Source of the DNA: Gemmatimonadota bacterium
GTDB taxonomy: Bacteria; Gemmatimonadota; Gemmatimonadetes; Palauibacterales; Palauibacteraceae
Assembly (NCBI GenBank): GCA_023554245.1
Contig: JAMJQL010000023.1
Location: 1 to 54,401, forward strand
Reading direction: 5' to 3'
Length of the DNA stretch: 54,401 bases
A program made the position numbers and the translations under genes. The first letter of the stretch is position 1. Each line of letters begins with the position of its first letter. This document shows, one piece after another, positions 18,745-26,748 of the stretch. The notes beneath the pieces are model-generated. The model had not been told where the DNA came from. It worked only from the letters and a program-made list of their open reading frames with translations, and did not search any database.

Positions 18745-19466
18745 TGCCGCGGGGAGATTCGCACCCGGTCTTTCAGGAGCCGGACGATCGGCTTCTCGCT
18801 CCTTTCCGCGCCGTGGGGGGCGAGTTCCGCACCTCCCCCGGAGACCTCCGGGCCCGCCTGGCCGGGGTCAAGGGGTTCCTGTTCGACTGGGACGGAGTTT
18901 TCAACGAGGGGATCAAGGGAACCGGCACTCCCAGCGGCTTCTCCGAGTCGGACGCCATGGGAACCAACCTCCTCCGCTTCGGCTGGTGGCTGAGAGACGG
19001 TCGCCTCCCATTCGTCGGCGTCCTGACGGGTCAGGATAATCCGGCTGCGGTGGCACTGGCCGAGCGCGAACGTTTTCACGTCGTGTACCGGGGATTCCTC
19101 GACAAGCTGCATGCCCTGCGGGACCTGGAGAGCCGGTTCGGGATCCGACCGGAGCAGATCTGCTTCCTGTTCGACGATGTGCTCGACCTCGGCGTCGCCG
19201 ACGCCTGCGGACTGCGAGTTCTCATCCGCAACGGCGCCACGCCCCTGCTGCGCAGCTGGGCCGAGCGCGAGCAGAGGTTCGACTACACGACCGGCCGTGA
19301 GGGGGGCCGGCATGCCGTGCGCGAATCGGCCGAGCTGCTTCTCGGTCTTGCCGGAAGATACGACGAAGCGGTCCGAGAGCGGTCCGTGCACTCGGCGCGA
19401 TATCGGAAGTACCTCGGACTGCGGAACGAGACCGGGCCTGTCGTGCTCTCGCCGGCAGACATCTGA
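18744..19466 (+). CDS. HAD-family phosphatase, KdsC-like (Kdo-8-phosphate phosphatase)
   Basis: 240 residues; KdsC is ~180, and here there is a ~40-residue N-terminal addition plus ~30 extra at the C-terminus. HAD motifs are complete: I, FLFDWDGVFNEG with D48 and D50; II, T95 in LTGQDN; III, K121 in GFLDKL; IV, FLFDDVLDLG with D144, D145 and D148. The short cap resembles C0-type KdsC. Its position after kdsA and the transaldolase/CBS gene makes Kdo-8-phosphate dephosphorylation, the step that feeds KdnB, the likeliest role. An N-acylneuraminate cytidylyltransferase-linked phosphatase is an alternative. It converges on pyrF with a 22-nt gap. Confidence 0.76.
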   Translation: MPRGDSHPVFQEPDDRLLAPFRAVGGEFRTSPGDLRARLAGVKGFLFDWDGVFNEGIKGTGTPSGFSESDAMGTNLLRFGWWLRDGRLPFVGVLTGQDNPAAVALAERERFHVVYRGFLDKLHALRDLESRFGIRPEQICFLFDDVLDLGVADACGLRVLIRNGATPLLRSWAEREQRFDYTTGREGGRHAVRESAELLLGLAGRYDEAVRERSVHSARYRKYLGLRNETGPVVLSPADI

Positions 19467-19488
19467 CCGCGAGGCGGACCGTCCAGGG

Positions 19489-20223
19489 TCAGGAATCGAT
19501 AGCCGCGCGGACCGTCTCGAGGGCGGTGCGTGGATCCTCCGACTTCGTGATCGTCCGGCCCACCACGAGGTAGTCGGCCCCTGCCGCCGAAGCCACGGCG
19601 GGTGTAGCGACGCGGGCCTGGTCCTGTGCGTCCTGGCCGGCGAGCCGGATCCCGGGTGTCACGACCATGAACTCCTCACCACAGGCGAGCTTTATGGCCC
19701 GGCATTCTCTGACGGAGGACACGGCTCCGTCGATTCCGCTCTCACGAGCGAGCCCTGCCAACCGGCCCACGGTCTCCTCCACCGTGGCCCCGCGGCCGAA
19801 CACCGCCGGCAGCGAAGCATCGTCCAGAGAAGTAAGTACGGTAATCGCGAGCAGGCGGAGCCTGCTGTGCGCCTGAGCTCCCGAGCCATTCCCCGCAGCA
19901 GCCGCCTCCACGGCAGCGTCGGCCGCCGCCCTGAGCATCGCCTCGCCTCCGGCCGCGTGCACCGTCAACAGGCGAGCGCCGAGCCGCGATGCGGACCGGA
20001 CCGCTCCGGCCACCGTATTCGGTATGTCGTGCAGCTTGAGGTCGAGGAATACATTGCGGCCCTCTCCCGCCAGGCGCTCGACGACCGGGGGACCGGCTCG
20101 CGTGAACAGCTCCAGGCCAACCTTGTACCAGGTGTCTGCGGGTAGTTGCTCCACGAGCGCCCACGCCGACTCGAAATCGGGATAGTCCAGCGCCACGATC
20201 ACTTCGGGTCTGCCGGCCACCAT
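19489..20223 (-). CDS. pyrF: Orotidine 5'-phosphate decarboxylase
   Basis: Final step of UMP synthesis (OMP to UMP). The 244-residue protein has VIVALDYPD at the start, the catalytic Lys/Asp cluster in DLKLHDIPNT, VTPGIR and DYLVVGRTIT near the end, all standard for the ~230-245-residue PyrF group. ATG 20223 has GGAGGAG within the end of pyrD. The gap to pyrD is 7 nt, so pyrK-pyrD-pyrF are cotranscribed. The frame is open upstream to 20523, but that is antisense-like shadow of pyrD. Confidence 0.95.
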   Translation of the reverse strand: MVAGRPEVIVALDYPDFESAWALVEQLPADTWYKVGLELFTRAGPPVVERLAGEGRNVFLDLKLHDIPNTVAGAVRSASRLGARLLTVHAAGGEAMLRAAADAAVEAAAAGNGSGAQAHSRLRLLAITVLTSLDDASLPAVFGRGATVEETVGRLAGLARESGIDGAVSSVRECRAIKLACGEEFMVVTPGIRLAGQDAQDQARVATPAVASAAGADYLVVGRTITKSEDPRTALETVRAAIDS

Positions 20224-20230
20224 CTCCTCC

Positions 20231-21154
20231 TCAGTCCCGGTCGGGAATCTGAACGCCACCGACGAGCTCCCGCAGCGGGGTCTCTGATTCTGTGCAGTAC
20301 GCCTCGACGCCTCGATGTACTGCCACCGCGACCTCGGGATCGACGAAGAGTGCAGTCCCGATCTGTACCAGACTCGCTCCTGCGAGTATGTACTGCAGGG
20401 CGTCATCCGACGAGCGAATTCCTCCGATGCCCAGGATCGGCAGGCTGCTCGACTGACGGGCCCGCCAGGTGAGGTATACGCCCATCGGGAGTATCGCCGG
20501 CCCGCTGACACCGCCGGATACATTTCCGATCACGGGGCGACGTTTCCCGACGTCGATCAACATGCCGGGGAAGGTGTTGATCGTGCTGAGTCCGTCCGCC
20601 CCGTTCTCCTCGCAGATGCGCGCATAGAGCCCGATGTCGGGCACGTTCGGCGTCAGCTTCACGACGAGTGGTCGGGCCGTGGCGCGCCTGAGGGTGGCGA
20701 CAAGACCGGCCAGACCCGCCGGGTCCGTCCCGAACAGCGTGCCATCCTTCACGTTGGGGCAGGAAACGTTGATCTCGAAGCCGAGAAAGCCGTCCTCTCC
20801 GTCCAGTCCGGCGACGACTGCCTCGAATTCGTCCTCGGTGTGGCCAACTACATTGATCAGAACGCGGGCGCGAACCAGGTTGTCGCGCAGCCAGGGGAGC
20901 TTCTCGCGAATGAAGGCAGCGAGGCCTACGTTCTGCAGGCCGATCGCGTTGATCATGCCGCCCGGCGTCTCGGACACCCGGTGCGGCGGGTTCCCGGATC
21001 TCGGCTCGAGGCTGACGGCCTTCGTGACGATTCCCCCGATCTCGTCCAGAGGTATCAGCTCGGCGTATTCCTCCCCGTAGCCGCACGTGCCCGATGCCAG
21101 AAGCACCGGGCTCTGCCATTGCGTCCCGAACAGTCGCTGCGTCAGGTCGGCCAT
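20231..21154 (-). CDS. pyrD: Dihydroorotate dehydrogenase, class 1B catalytic subunit
   Basis: FMN enzyme oxidising dihydroorotate to orotate. 307 residues. The catalytic Cys is in EINVSCPN, typical of class 1; GYGEEY, NAIGLQN, VVKLTPNV, TINTFPGM and GIGGIRSSDDALQYI are the FMN/substrate segments. The overlapping pyrK directly upstream identifies it as the NAD-linked class 1B heterotetramer rather than the membrane quinone-linked class 2. ATG 21154 lies inside the end of pyrK (13-nt overlap). Confidence 0.95.
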   Translation of the reverse strand: MADLTQRLFGTQWQSPVLLASGTCGYGEEYAELIPLDEIGGIVTKAVSLEPRSGNPPHRVSETPGGMINAIGLQNVGLAAFIREKLPWLRDNLVRARVLINVVGHTEDEFEAVVAGLDGEDGFLGFEINVSCPNVKDGTLFGTDPAGLAGLVATLRRATARPLVVKLTPNVPDIGLYARICEENGADGLSTINTFPGMLIDVGKRRPVIGNVSGGVSGPAILPMGVYLTWRARQSSSLPILGIGGIRSSDDALQYILAGASLVQIGTALFVDPEVAVAVHRGVEAYCTESETPLRELVGGVQIPDRD

Positions 21155-21921
21155 GACAGCTCCCGGGCATCGAACACCGGGCCCTCGGTGCAGGACTTGA
21201 TCCACTCTCCACTCGCGCTGCGTACCACGCAGCCCTGACAGGTGCCGATTCCGCACCCCATGTGCTCTTCGACGGAGACCTGCAGCGGTAAGCCATGCTC
21301 GATCGCCAGCCGGGCGACGGCCTGGAGCATGGGCGTAGGACCGCAGGCGAGCAGGGCGGGCTCCTCCTCAGGGCGAATGCCCGCGAGCACCAGGCCCTGG
21401 TGGCCCGCCGATCCGTCTTCCGTGTAGATGATCGGCGCCACGCCCGTCAGCTCCTCGATCAATTCCGAAGAGAAGACCCGGTCAGCGGTCCGTTCCCCGT
21501 ACAGCAGCCTGACCTGCCGTCCGAGTTTCCGCTGCTCGGCTGCGAGAAAGAGGAACGGCGCGAGCCCTACGCCGCCGGCGATGCACACGACGGGGCGATC
21601 CGACGATACCGAAAACGCCTGCCCGAGCGGCCCCAGCAACAGTACACGGTCTCCGTCCCGCAGCCGAGCGAGGCGGCGGGTACCCGCACCGAATTCGCGC
21701 AGCAGGAGCCCGACCGTCCGGTCCGGGCCTGCGAGGCCCACGCTGAACGGACGCGGGAGGAATGGAGCCGCTACCTGTTCGACGCCGAGGCCCACCATGA
21801 CGAATTGACCCGGTCTCGCCCGTCCAGCGATGGCGGGAGAATCGAGCTCCACCCACCAGGTTTCGTCGGCGGCACGGCGGATCTCTCGGACCTCCGCCCA
21901 GTCCCTGATCGGCGCGTTCAT
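21142..21921 (-). CDS. pyrK: Dihydroorotate dehydrogenase electron-transfer subunit PyrK
   Basis: 259-residue FAD/[2Fe-2S] subunit passing electrons from PyrD to NAD+. The FAD domain has RPGQFVMVGL and FLPRPFSVG; the NAD-binding part has CIAGGVGLAPFLFLA and LLACGPTPML; the iron-sulfur cysteines are in EEHMGCGIGTCQGC and, after a gap, IKSCTEG. Length and domain order are as expected. The start overlaps the stop of the upstream TPR lipoprotein gene and the 3' end overlaps pyrD, so the whole run is coupled. Confidence 0.95.
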   Translation of the reverse strand: MNAPIRDWAEVREIRRAADETWWVELDSPAIAGRARPGQFVMVGLGVEQVAAPFLPRPFSVGLAGPDRTVGLLLREFGAGTRRLARLRDGDRVLLLGPLGQAFSVSSDRPVVCIAGGVGLAPFLFLAAEQRKLGRQVRLLYGERTADRVFSSELIEELTGVAPIIYTEDGSAGHQGLVLAGIRPEEEPALLACGPTPMLQAVARLAIEHGLPLQVSVEEHMGCGIGTCQGCVVRSASGEWIKSCTEGPVFDARELSWPT

Positions 21922-23456
21922 CAGAATTCGACCTCTCGCTCGGCCGGCTCGTCCGCGGCGACCGAGTCCGCGGCGGGGACCGGAGCCTCGTCAGGCAGTG
22001 AATCACGGCGCACGCGCACGACGGTCGTGTCGAACAGCATTCGGATCTCCGTGATTCGGTCTTCGAGATCCGCCTCGGCCAGAACGAATGCAGAGTCGGC
22101 CCAGGAGTCACTCGCCGTGCCCGTGATCGCCTGCCGGTACGGATCACCCTGGGGCAAAGCATCGAGTCGCGCGACCAGCCGGGCGTCGGTGACATCTCCT
22201 TCGTCCCTCACCCAGTTGCCCGGTCGGTAGTCTGCGTAGGCCAGCGCTCCATAGATCGCCTTTGCCGTCCAGGGCGAATCCGGCGCCAGCTCCAGGTACT
22301 TGAGGTAGAGTCCGCGGGCAACTGCCGGTGACCCCAGCTCGGTCCCGGCCAATTCCGCCCCGCGGAGAGCGGCCTCTGCCGCCGATGCACCGCGATCCCG
22401 CCACGCCTGCGTGTAATCCCGGAATCGAGCAGCCGAAGACGCGAGGGGGATGGCTGTCTCCCGGGTTGCCAGGTCTCCTGCCCGCGTGGCGCGTTCGAGA
22501 TCCGGAACGGTCCCGGAGACCTGGTCGGGATCCGTGGCGGTGCGCAAACGGATTTGCGAGGCCAGAAGACTGGCCTGCGGCGCCCATCGGCTCGTTGCCC
22601 CTGCGCTGGCCGAGCTGTCGAGGACGGCGAGCGCCGCCGCGTAGTCGGCGAGATCCTCGAGGGCCCGTCCGCGCAGCAACTGGAGAAGTGAGCGTCGGGC
22701 GGGGCGCATCCCCTCCTCCTGCAGCAGCTCCTCCAGGCTGGCATCGAGGCTCTCGGGAGCCAGGTGGGCCAGCGTGTCCACGTGAGCCAGACCCGCTTCG
22801 GAGAGCTGGCCGAACTCGTCCATGCGCAGCAGCTCCGCGGTCACAGCGACGGACCGTTCGTAGTCGCCGATCTGTAGCAGAGCGCGAGCCAGTTCGAGCC
22901 GGGCTTCCCGGGTGAGGTCGATCTGCCTGGCCGCGTCTTCGAGATCCTCCGCCGCCTGGGCGGGCCGGTCGAGCTGGAGCCGGGCCAGTCCCCTGTGAAA
23001 GAGGATGGTTGCCCGGTCGTCCGCAGCCAGATCGGCCGCGAGGGCCGAACTGAGAAGTGAGTCTCCCAGCAGCAGACGCTCGAGTTGAACGGCCGCGATC
23101 CCCTTCAGACCTGCCGCGAGTGCTGAATCACGAGACCGCTTCGAGAGTTGCCGAGCATAGTCGGCCGAGGTGAAGGCCGACTCCCAGAGCTTGTTGTGCA
23201 GTTCCGCGCGAGTCTTCAGGAACGCCGCATCGTCGGCATACTTGCTGCCCGGGTGGTTGCCGACGATTCGCCCTGCTTTCGCGATGACGCTATCGAATTG
23301 TTGCCTGGCGAGCTGGTCCTGCTCCTCCTGCAGCGCCGTCATGCCGGCGTCGTACGCCTGCCCGGCATCGTACATCGCATTGAAGTAAACACAGCCGGCC
23401 GTCGCGACGCTCAGCACCGTCGCCAGCAGTCCCGCTTCCAGACCACTCCGCTTCAA
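21921..23456 (-). CDS. TPR-like repeat lipoprotein
   Basis: 511 residues with a signal sequence and lipobox (VATAGC, Cys ~22), then CVYFNAMYDAGQAYDAG, similar to the N-termini of tetratricopeptide lipoproteins of the BamD/YfgL type. Repeated helical pairs containing Ala/Leu-rich TPR motifs run through residues ~30-420 (for example ILFHRGLARLQLDRPAQAAEDLE and LELARALLQIGDYERSVAV). The acidic C-terminus has no recognisable domain. Probably outer-membrane-anchored in the periplasm, acting as a protein-interaction scaffold. It overlaps both the amidase gene upstream and pyrK downstream by a few bases. No specific function can be assigned. Confidence 0.75.
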   Translation of the reverse strand: MKRSGLEAGLLATVLSVATAGCVYFNAMYDAGQAYDAGMTALQEEQDQLARQQFDSVIAKAGRIVGNHPGSKYADDAAFLKTRAELHNKLWESAFTSADYARQLSKRSRDSALAAGLKGIAAVQLERLLLGDSLLSSALAADLAADDRATILFHRGLARLQLDRPAQAAEDLEDAARQIDLTREARLELARALLQIGDYERSVAVTAELLRMDEFGQLSEAGLAHVDTLAHLAPESLDASLEELLQEEGMRPARRSLLQLLRGRALEDLADYAAALAVLDSSASAGATSRWAPQASLLASQIRLRTATDPDQVSGTVPDLERATRAGDLATRETAIPLASSAARFRDYTQAWRDRGASAAEAALRGAELAGTELGSPAVARGLYLKYLELAPDSPWTAKAIYGALAYADYRPGNWVRDEGDVTDARLVARLDALPQGDPYRQAITGTASDSWADSAFVLAEADLEDRITEIRMLFDTTVVRVRRDSLPDEAPVPAADSVAADEPAEREVEF

Positions 23457-24685
23457 CCGCCTCCACTCCTCCGCATCTGCGATCGTACGTACCTGTCCCG
23501 ATACTCCTCGATCGAATCGGCCAGCGCCACGGCGAGCCGCGCCTGATACGCATCATCAGTCAGCTTCTTCACGTCGTTCGGGTTGGTGATGAAGCCGAGC
23601 TCGACCAGAACCGCCGGCATGTGACCGGTCGCTCCCACCAGTACCCAGAAGGGTCCGGGCTTGGTCCCGCGGTCCTTGCCGACCGCGACCCGGTTCAAGC
23701 CAGTCTGGACGACTTCTCCGAAATCCTGCGAGACATCGCGGTTCCCGTCGAGCACGATCATGGAGACGATCTTGTCTATCGGCGCCTCTCCCTCGAAGTC
23801 GAGCGTCTCACCTTCCAGTTCGAGCACACTGTTCTCGAGGCGCGCGACACGGGACGACTCGTCCGTCCGCGCAGGGCTGAGGAAGTAGGTCTCGAAGCCG
23901 TTCGCGCGTGTTCCGCCGTTGGGCTCGGCATTCACGTGGATCGAGACGAAGAGATCCGATCCACTCGTCCTGGCCCGCTTCGGCCGCTCTTTGAGCGGAA
24001 TGAACCGATCATCATCGCGTGTGAGTTCGACCTCGAATCCCGGTCTTCTGCGTAACTCCTCGGCCAGCTTCCGGCCCACCGCCAGCACGATGTCCTTTTC
24101 CCGCGCCCCGGTCCTCCGGTTCACGGTTCCCGGATCGTGTCCCCCGTGTCCAGGATCGATCGTGATCTTCCACGGACCGTTCTTCTGGGCCGAGGGCACG
24201 GATTCACCACCGGTTTCACCGGGCCGAGGAATCTCGACGATGAGCCCGTTACGCGCCTCGCGACGCGCCATCTCGAGCCGCTCCAGGAATTCCGACGGAA
24301 CCCAGAGATCGCCGCCAGACAGGTAGGGCGAGTTGGCGAGAGGCAGGACTCGATCTCCGAGACGCGCAAACGGTGCACCGGCCCTGACTTCTATCGCGTC
24401 GCCCCCCGGTCCGTACGCCGATCCGCGCCCCGCCGCGAGCGACGGTCCTCGAACGAGATCTTCGGGGGCCGCACTCCAGCGAAAGACCGGGTAGCCCGGT
24501 TCCCCGCCAACTGCCGAACCACCGCGATCGTCACCCGGGCCTCCGCTCGCTCCGCCGTTCGCCATCTGGGCCTTGATTCCATGCGCTGGTCCCAGCAGCA
24601 CCGCGCAGCACAATGCTCCCCAGACCGGTCGGCGAAGCAATGAACGACCTCTCATCCCTGTCTCATTCTCTCGCACGAAGCGCAC
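23453..24685 (-). CDS. N-acetylmuramoyl-L-alanine amidase, AmiA/B/C type
   Basis: Periplasmic zinc amidase that cleaves septal peptidoglycan crosslink stems. 410 residues: signal region (WGALCCAVLLGPAHGIKAQ), a ~100-residue N-terminal domain with a beta-rich stretch (GDRVLPLANSPYLSGGDLWVP), and an Amidase_3 domain with ITIDPGHGGHDPG, SIHVNAEP and the catalytic Glu in VLVELGFITN. An insert around ENSVLELEGE...DKIVSMIV corresponds to the helical insert that in AmiA/B/C blocks the active site until an EnvC-type activator binds; an EnvC-like gene is at 40192-41418. GTG 24685 has GGGAGG 6 nt upstream; ATG 24655 is the alternative. It overlaps the end of smpB. Confidence 0.92.
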   Translation of the reverse strand: MRFVRENETGMRGRSLLRRPVWGALCCAVLLGPAHGIKAQMANGGASGGPGDDRGGSAVGGEPGYPVFRWSAAPEDLVRGPSLAAGRGSAYGPGGDAIEVRAGAPFARLGDRVLPLANSPYLSGGDLWVPSEFLERLEMARREARNGLIVEIPRPGETGGESVPSAQKNGPWKITIDPGHGGHDPGTVNRRTGAREKDIVLAVGRKLAEELRRRPGFEVELTRDDDRFIPLKERPKRARTSGSDLFVSIHVNAEPNGGTRANGFETYFLSPARTDESSRVARLENSVLELEGETLDFEGEAPIDKIVSMIVLDGNRDVSQDFGEVVQTGLNRVAVGKDRGTKPGPFWVLVGATGHMPAVLVELGFITNPNDVKKLTDDAYQARLAVALADSIEEYRDRYVRSQMRRSGGG

Positions 24686-25130
24686 GTTCGACCTCCCGCC
24701 GCATGTCGTCCTTCTTCAGGGACTGACGTTTGTCGTGCAGCTTCTTCCCGCGCGCGAGTCCGAGATTGACCTTGGCCCGACCCCGGCTGAAGTGGATGTC
24801 GAGCGGAACGATCGTGAGACCGCGCTCGGCCGTCTTCGAGGCGAGGCGATTCAACTCACGCGCGTGAACCAGGAGTTTCCTTCGGCGAAGCGGATCGGGT
24901 ACGTCGATGCTCGCCTGTTCGTAGGGGCTGATGTGGAGATTGTGCAACCACAATTCTCCGTCCTCGACCCGAGCGAAGGCGTCGGTGAAGTTCGCGCGCC
25001 CGTCTCGGAGCGACTTCACTTCCGCTCCCTCCAGCACGAGGCCCGCCTCGAGCTCTTCCAGAATCTCGAACTCGTGGCGGGCCTTGCGATTGCGTATGAC
25101 GGGCGCTCTTCCCCCGGCCTTCTCTCCCAC
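24663..25130 (-). CDS. smpB: SsrA (tmRNA)-binding protein SmpB
   Basis: Binds tmRNA and delivers it to stalled ribosomes for trans-translation. About 155 residues; the motifs NRKARHEFEI, AGLVLEGAEVKSLR, RANFTDAFA, ELWLHNLHISPY and the basic C-terminus GKKLHDKRQSLKK are all present. GTG 25130 has AGGAG 6 nt upstream; another GTG at 25148 adds six residues and lacks a Shine-Dalgarno. The gene heads the run smpB-amidase-TPR-pyrK-pyrD-pyrF. No ssrA RNA gene was found nearby. Confidence 0.95.
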   Translation of the reverse strand: MGEKAGGRAPVIRNRKARHEFEILEELEAGLVLEGAEVKSLRDGRANFTDAFARVEDGELWLHNLHISPYEQASIDVPDPLRRRKLLVHARELNRLASKTAERGLTIVPLDIHFSRGRAKVNLGLARGKKLHDKRQSLKKDDMRREVERALRARE

Positions 25131-25171
25131 CTGGTCTCCTGAAGCCACACTGCGAACGGACGGGACGCGGC

Positions 25172-25182
25172 CAATCTAGACG
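25172..25182 (-). promoter_or_regulatory. CGTCTAGATTG motif upstream of smpB, possible -10 region
   Basis: On the minus strand TAGATT lies ~40 nt upstream of the smpB GTG at 25130 and resembles a -10 hexamer (4 of 6 to TATAAT). The hexamer 17 nt upstream is TGGCGA, a poor -35. The same 11-mer occurs at 26696-26706 before the YtxH gene, which makes a shared signal plausible but not proven. Confidence 0.25.
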
Positions 25183-25220
25183 GACCGGACGGGACTCGCC
25201 ACCGGGTGACGGCCCTGGCT

Positions 25221-26060
25221 TCAGGCCGTATCGAAAGCTTCCCGCTGCAGTCGCATCGCCCGACGGAATCCGTAGACCTTCGCCACTTCGCCGCCCAGGA
25301 CGAAGGTGATCGCCGTGTAGTAGAAGGAAAGCACGAGAACGATGAGCGTCGCGAACGCGAAGAAGAACCTGCTGAAGTCGGCGATGTCCGCCAGGTACCA
25401 GCCGAGGGCGGCCTTTACCAGCTCAAACCCGATCGAGGCGACCAGGGCCGCGATCGCCGCGGTCCGCCACCGCAGGCTCGTGGTAGGAACGAACTTGTAT
25501 ATCAACAGGAACATGAGGAAGATCGCCGCGAATGCAGTCGCGTAGCCCAGAACCTGCGCCGAGAAACCGCTGGCGACCGGCAGACGCCCGATCCACTCAC
25601 GACTCATCGTGAGGAAGGTGGTCGTGATCCCGACGTTGGCCGTCAGCAGGATGGCGGCCAGCACCACGAGCTTCACGTCGAGCAGCTTCGACTTGAGGAT
25701 GCCGGGTCCCTCGCGCAGATCGAATACCGAATCGAGCACCGTGCGCAGGGCACCGAACAACCGGGTGGAGAACCAGATGAACAGAACGGCGCTGATCAAA
25801 CCGAGCGAACGGGAAATCTCGACCACATCGACGAGTTGTGAGAGGATCTCCTGTTCGACGGCCTCCGACACCGGAAGCAGTGATCCGACCCAGTCCAGAA
25901 CGACTCCGCGTGGGGCCTCGATCTGAGGTGCGAGGATCAAGCCTGCGACGGCGAGCAACAGGGCCAGAAAGGGGATCGCGGCGAGGAGCAGGCTGAAGGT
26001 GAGCCCTGAGGCGAGAAAGAATATGTCGTCCGAGGCGGCCTGGTCGTACACCTCGTGCAC
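25221..26060 (-). CDS. YihY/BrkB family inner-membrane protein
   Basis: 279 residues with about six hydrophobic helices (roughly residues 12-40, 85-100, 130-150, 170-195, 200-220, 235-262). The family motif appears as SDDIFFLASGLTFSLLLAAIPF near the N-terminus, with GALRTVLDSVFD and FYYTAITFVLGGEVAKVYG later. YihY/BrkB proteins (once misnamed RNase BN) have unclear function in envelope homeostasis. The GTG start is the first usual start after the in-frame TGA of the YtxH gene. The 29 intervening codons lack ATG, GTG or TTG, so a CTG start inside them cannot be excluded. Confidence 0.85.
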   Translation of the reverse strand: MHEVYDQAASDDIFFLASGLTFSLLLAAIPFLALLLAVAGLILAPQIEAPRGVVLDWVGSLLPVSEAVEQEILSQLVDVVEISRSLGLISAVLFIWFSTRLFGALRTVLDSVFDLREGPGILKSKLLDVKLVVLAAILLTANVGITTTFLTMSREWIGRLPVASGFSAQVLGYATAFAAIFLMFLLIYKFVPTTSLRWRTAAIAALVASIGFELVKAALGWYLADIADFSRFFFAFATLIVLVLSFYYTAITFVLGGEVAKVYGFRRAMRLQREAFDTA

Positions 26061-26147
26061 GAACTCGAGACCGCCTCGAACTCCGCTGCCGAATCCGGGA
26101 ATCCTGCGCGGACCGCTCCCTATCGGCGTCTGGTCGAGCGGCAGGGC

Positions 26148-26654
26148 TCAGTCCTCGACGGCCTCGCTGACGGCCTTCTTGACGTCCTTCACGGCCCGCT
26201 TCACGACCTTCTTGGCCTCCTCGACGTCGACTTCCGCGGTCTCAGCCAGCTCCTCGACGCTGCGGCTGTAGCTCTCCTTCGAATCGGCGAGGCGCTCTTC
26301 GAGCTCGGCGCGTGCCTTCTTGGCGGCCGCCCGGCCGGCCTTCACGGCCTCCTCCGCCTGGATCTTGCGATGCTTGACATCGCCACGCGCCTGTTCGATC
26401 CGCTCTCCGACCTCTTCTCGGACACGATCGTACCGGTCCTCGACTTCGGTGCGAAGCAGACTGAACCGGTGGTCCGCATCCTCGCGAAGTCGCGCCAATC
26501 CTTCCCGGATCTCGCGCTTCGTCTCATCGCCCGTTCGCGGTGTGTAAAGCAGGGCCACGAGAGCGCCTGCAATCGCTCCGCCCAGGAAGGCTCCCAGGCC
26601 CGAGCCTCGCTTCTCCACTACCACGTAAGGCACTTCGTCTCTTCTGTCAGGCAT
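26148..26654 (-). CDS. YtxH domain protein
   Basis: 168 residues. A hydrophobic glycine-rich helix (GLGAFLGGAIAGALVALLYTP, residues ~18-38) is followed by the YtxH signature LYTPRTGDETKREI, then a long charged, Ala/Lys/Glu-rich coiled-coil-like region to the end. Probably anchored in the inner membrane. YtxH family proteins are often stress-associated but not biochemically defined. ATG 26654 has GGAG 8 nt upstream. Its stop is in frame with the downstream YihY gene 87 nt away, suggesting cotranscription. Confidence 0.85.
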   Translation of the reverse strand: MPDRRDEVPYVVVEKRGSGLGAFLGGAIAGALVALLYTPRTGDETKREIREGLARLREDADHRFSLLRTEVEDRYDRVREEVGERIEQARGDVKHRKIQAEEAVKAGRAAAKKARAELEERLADSKESYSRSVEELAETAEVDVEEAKKVVKRAVKDVKKAVSEAVED

Positions 26655-26695
26655 CTTGTCGCTCCAGGCTGAGGCCCGAGGTTCGTCGATCGATT

Positions 26696-26725
26696 CAATC
26701 TAGACGCCCCGCTGCAGATCTACAA
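26696..26725 (-). promoter_or_regulatory. Candidate promoter of the YtxH-YihY operon
   Basis: On the minus strand TTGTAG (26720-26725) and TAGATT (26697-26702) are separated by exactly 17 nt and lie ~45 nt upstream of the YtxH ATG. Matches to sigma-70 consensus are 3/6 and 4/6, so the call is weak. The CGTCTAGATTG block is repeated before smpB. Confidence 0.28.
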
Positions 26726-26748
26726 CGAACCGGCGTCACTTCGTCGCG

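Noticed and set aside
19462-19494. CTGACC...GGTCAG inverted repeat between kdsC-like and pyrF
   Set aside because: Six-pair stem with an 18-nt loop and no T-tract; too weak to call a terminator.
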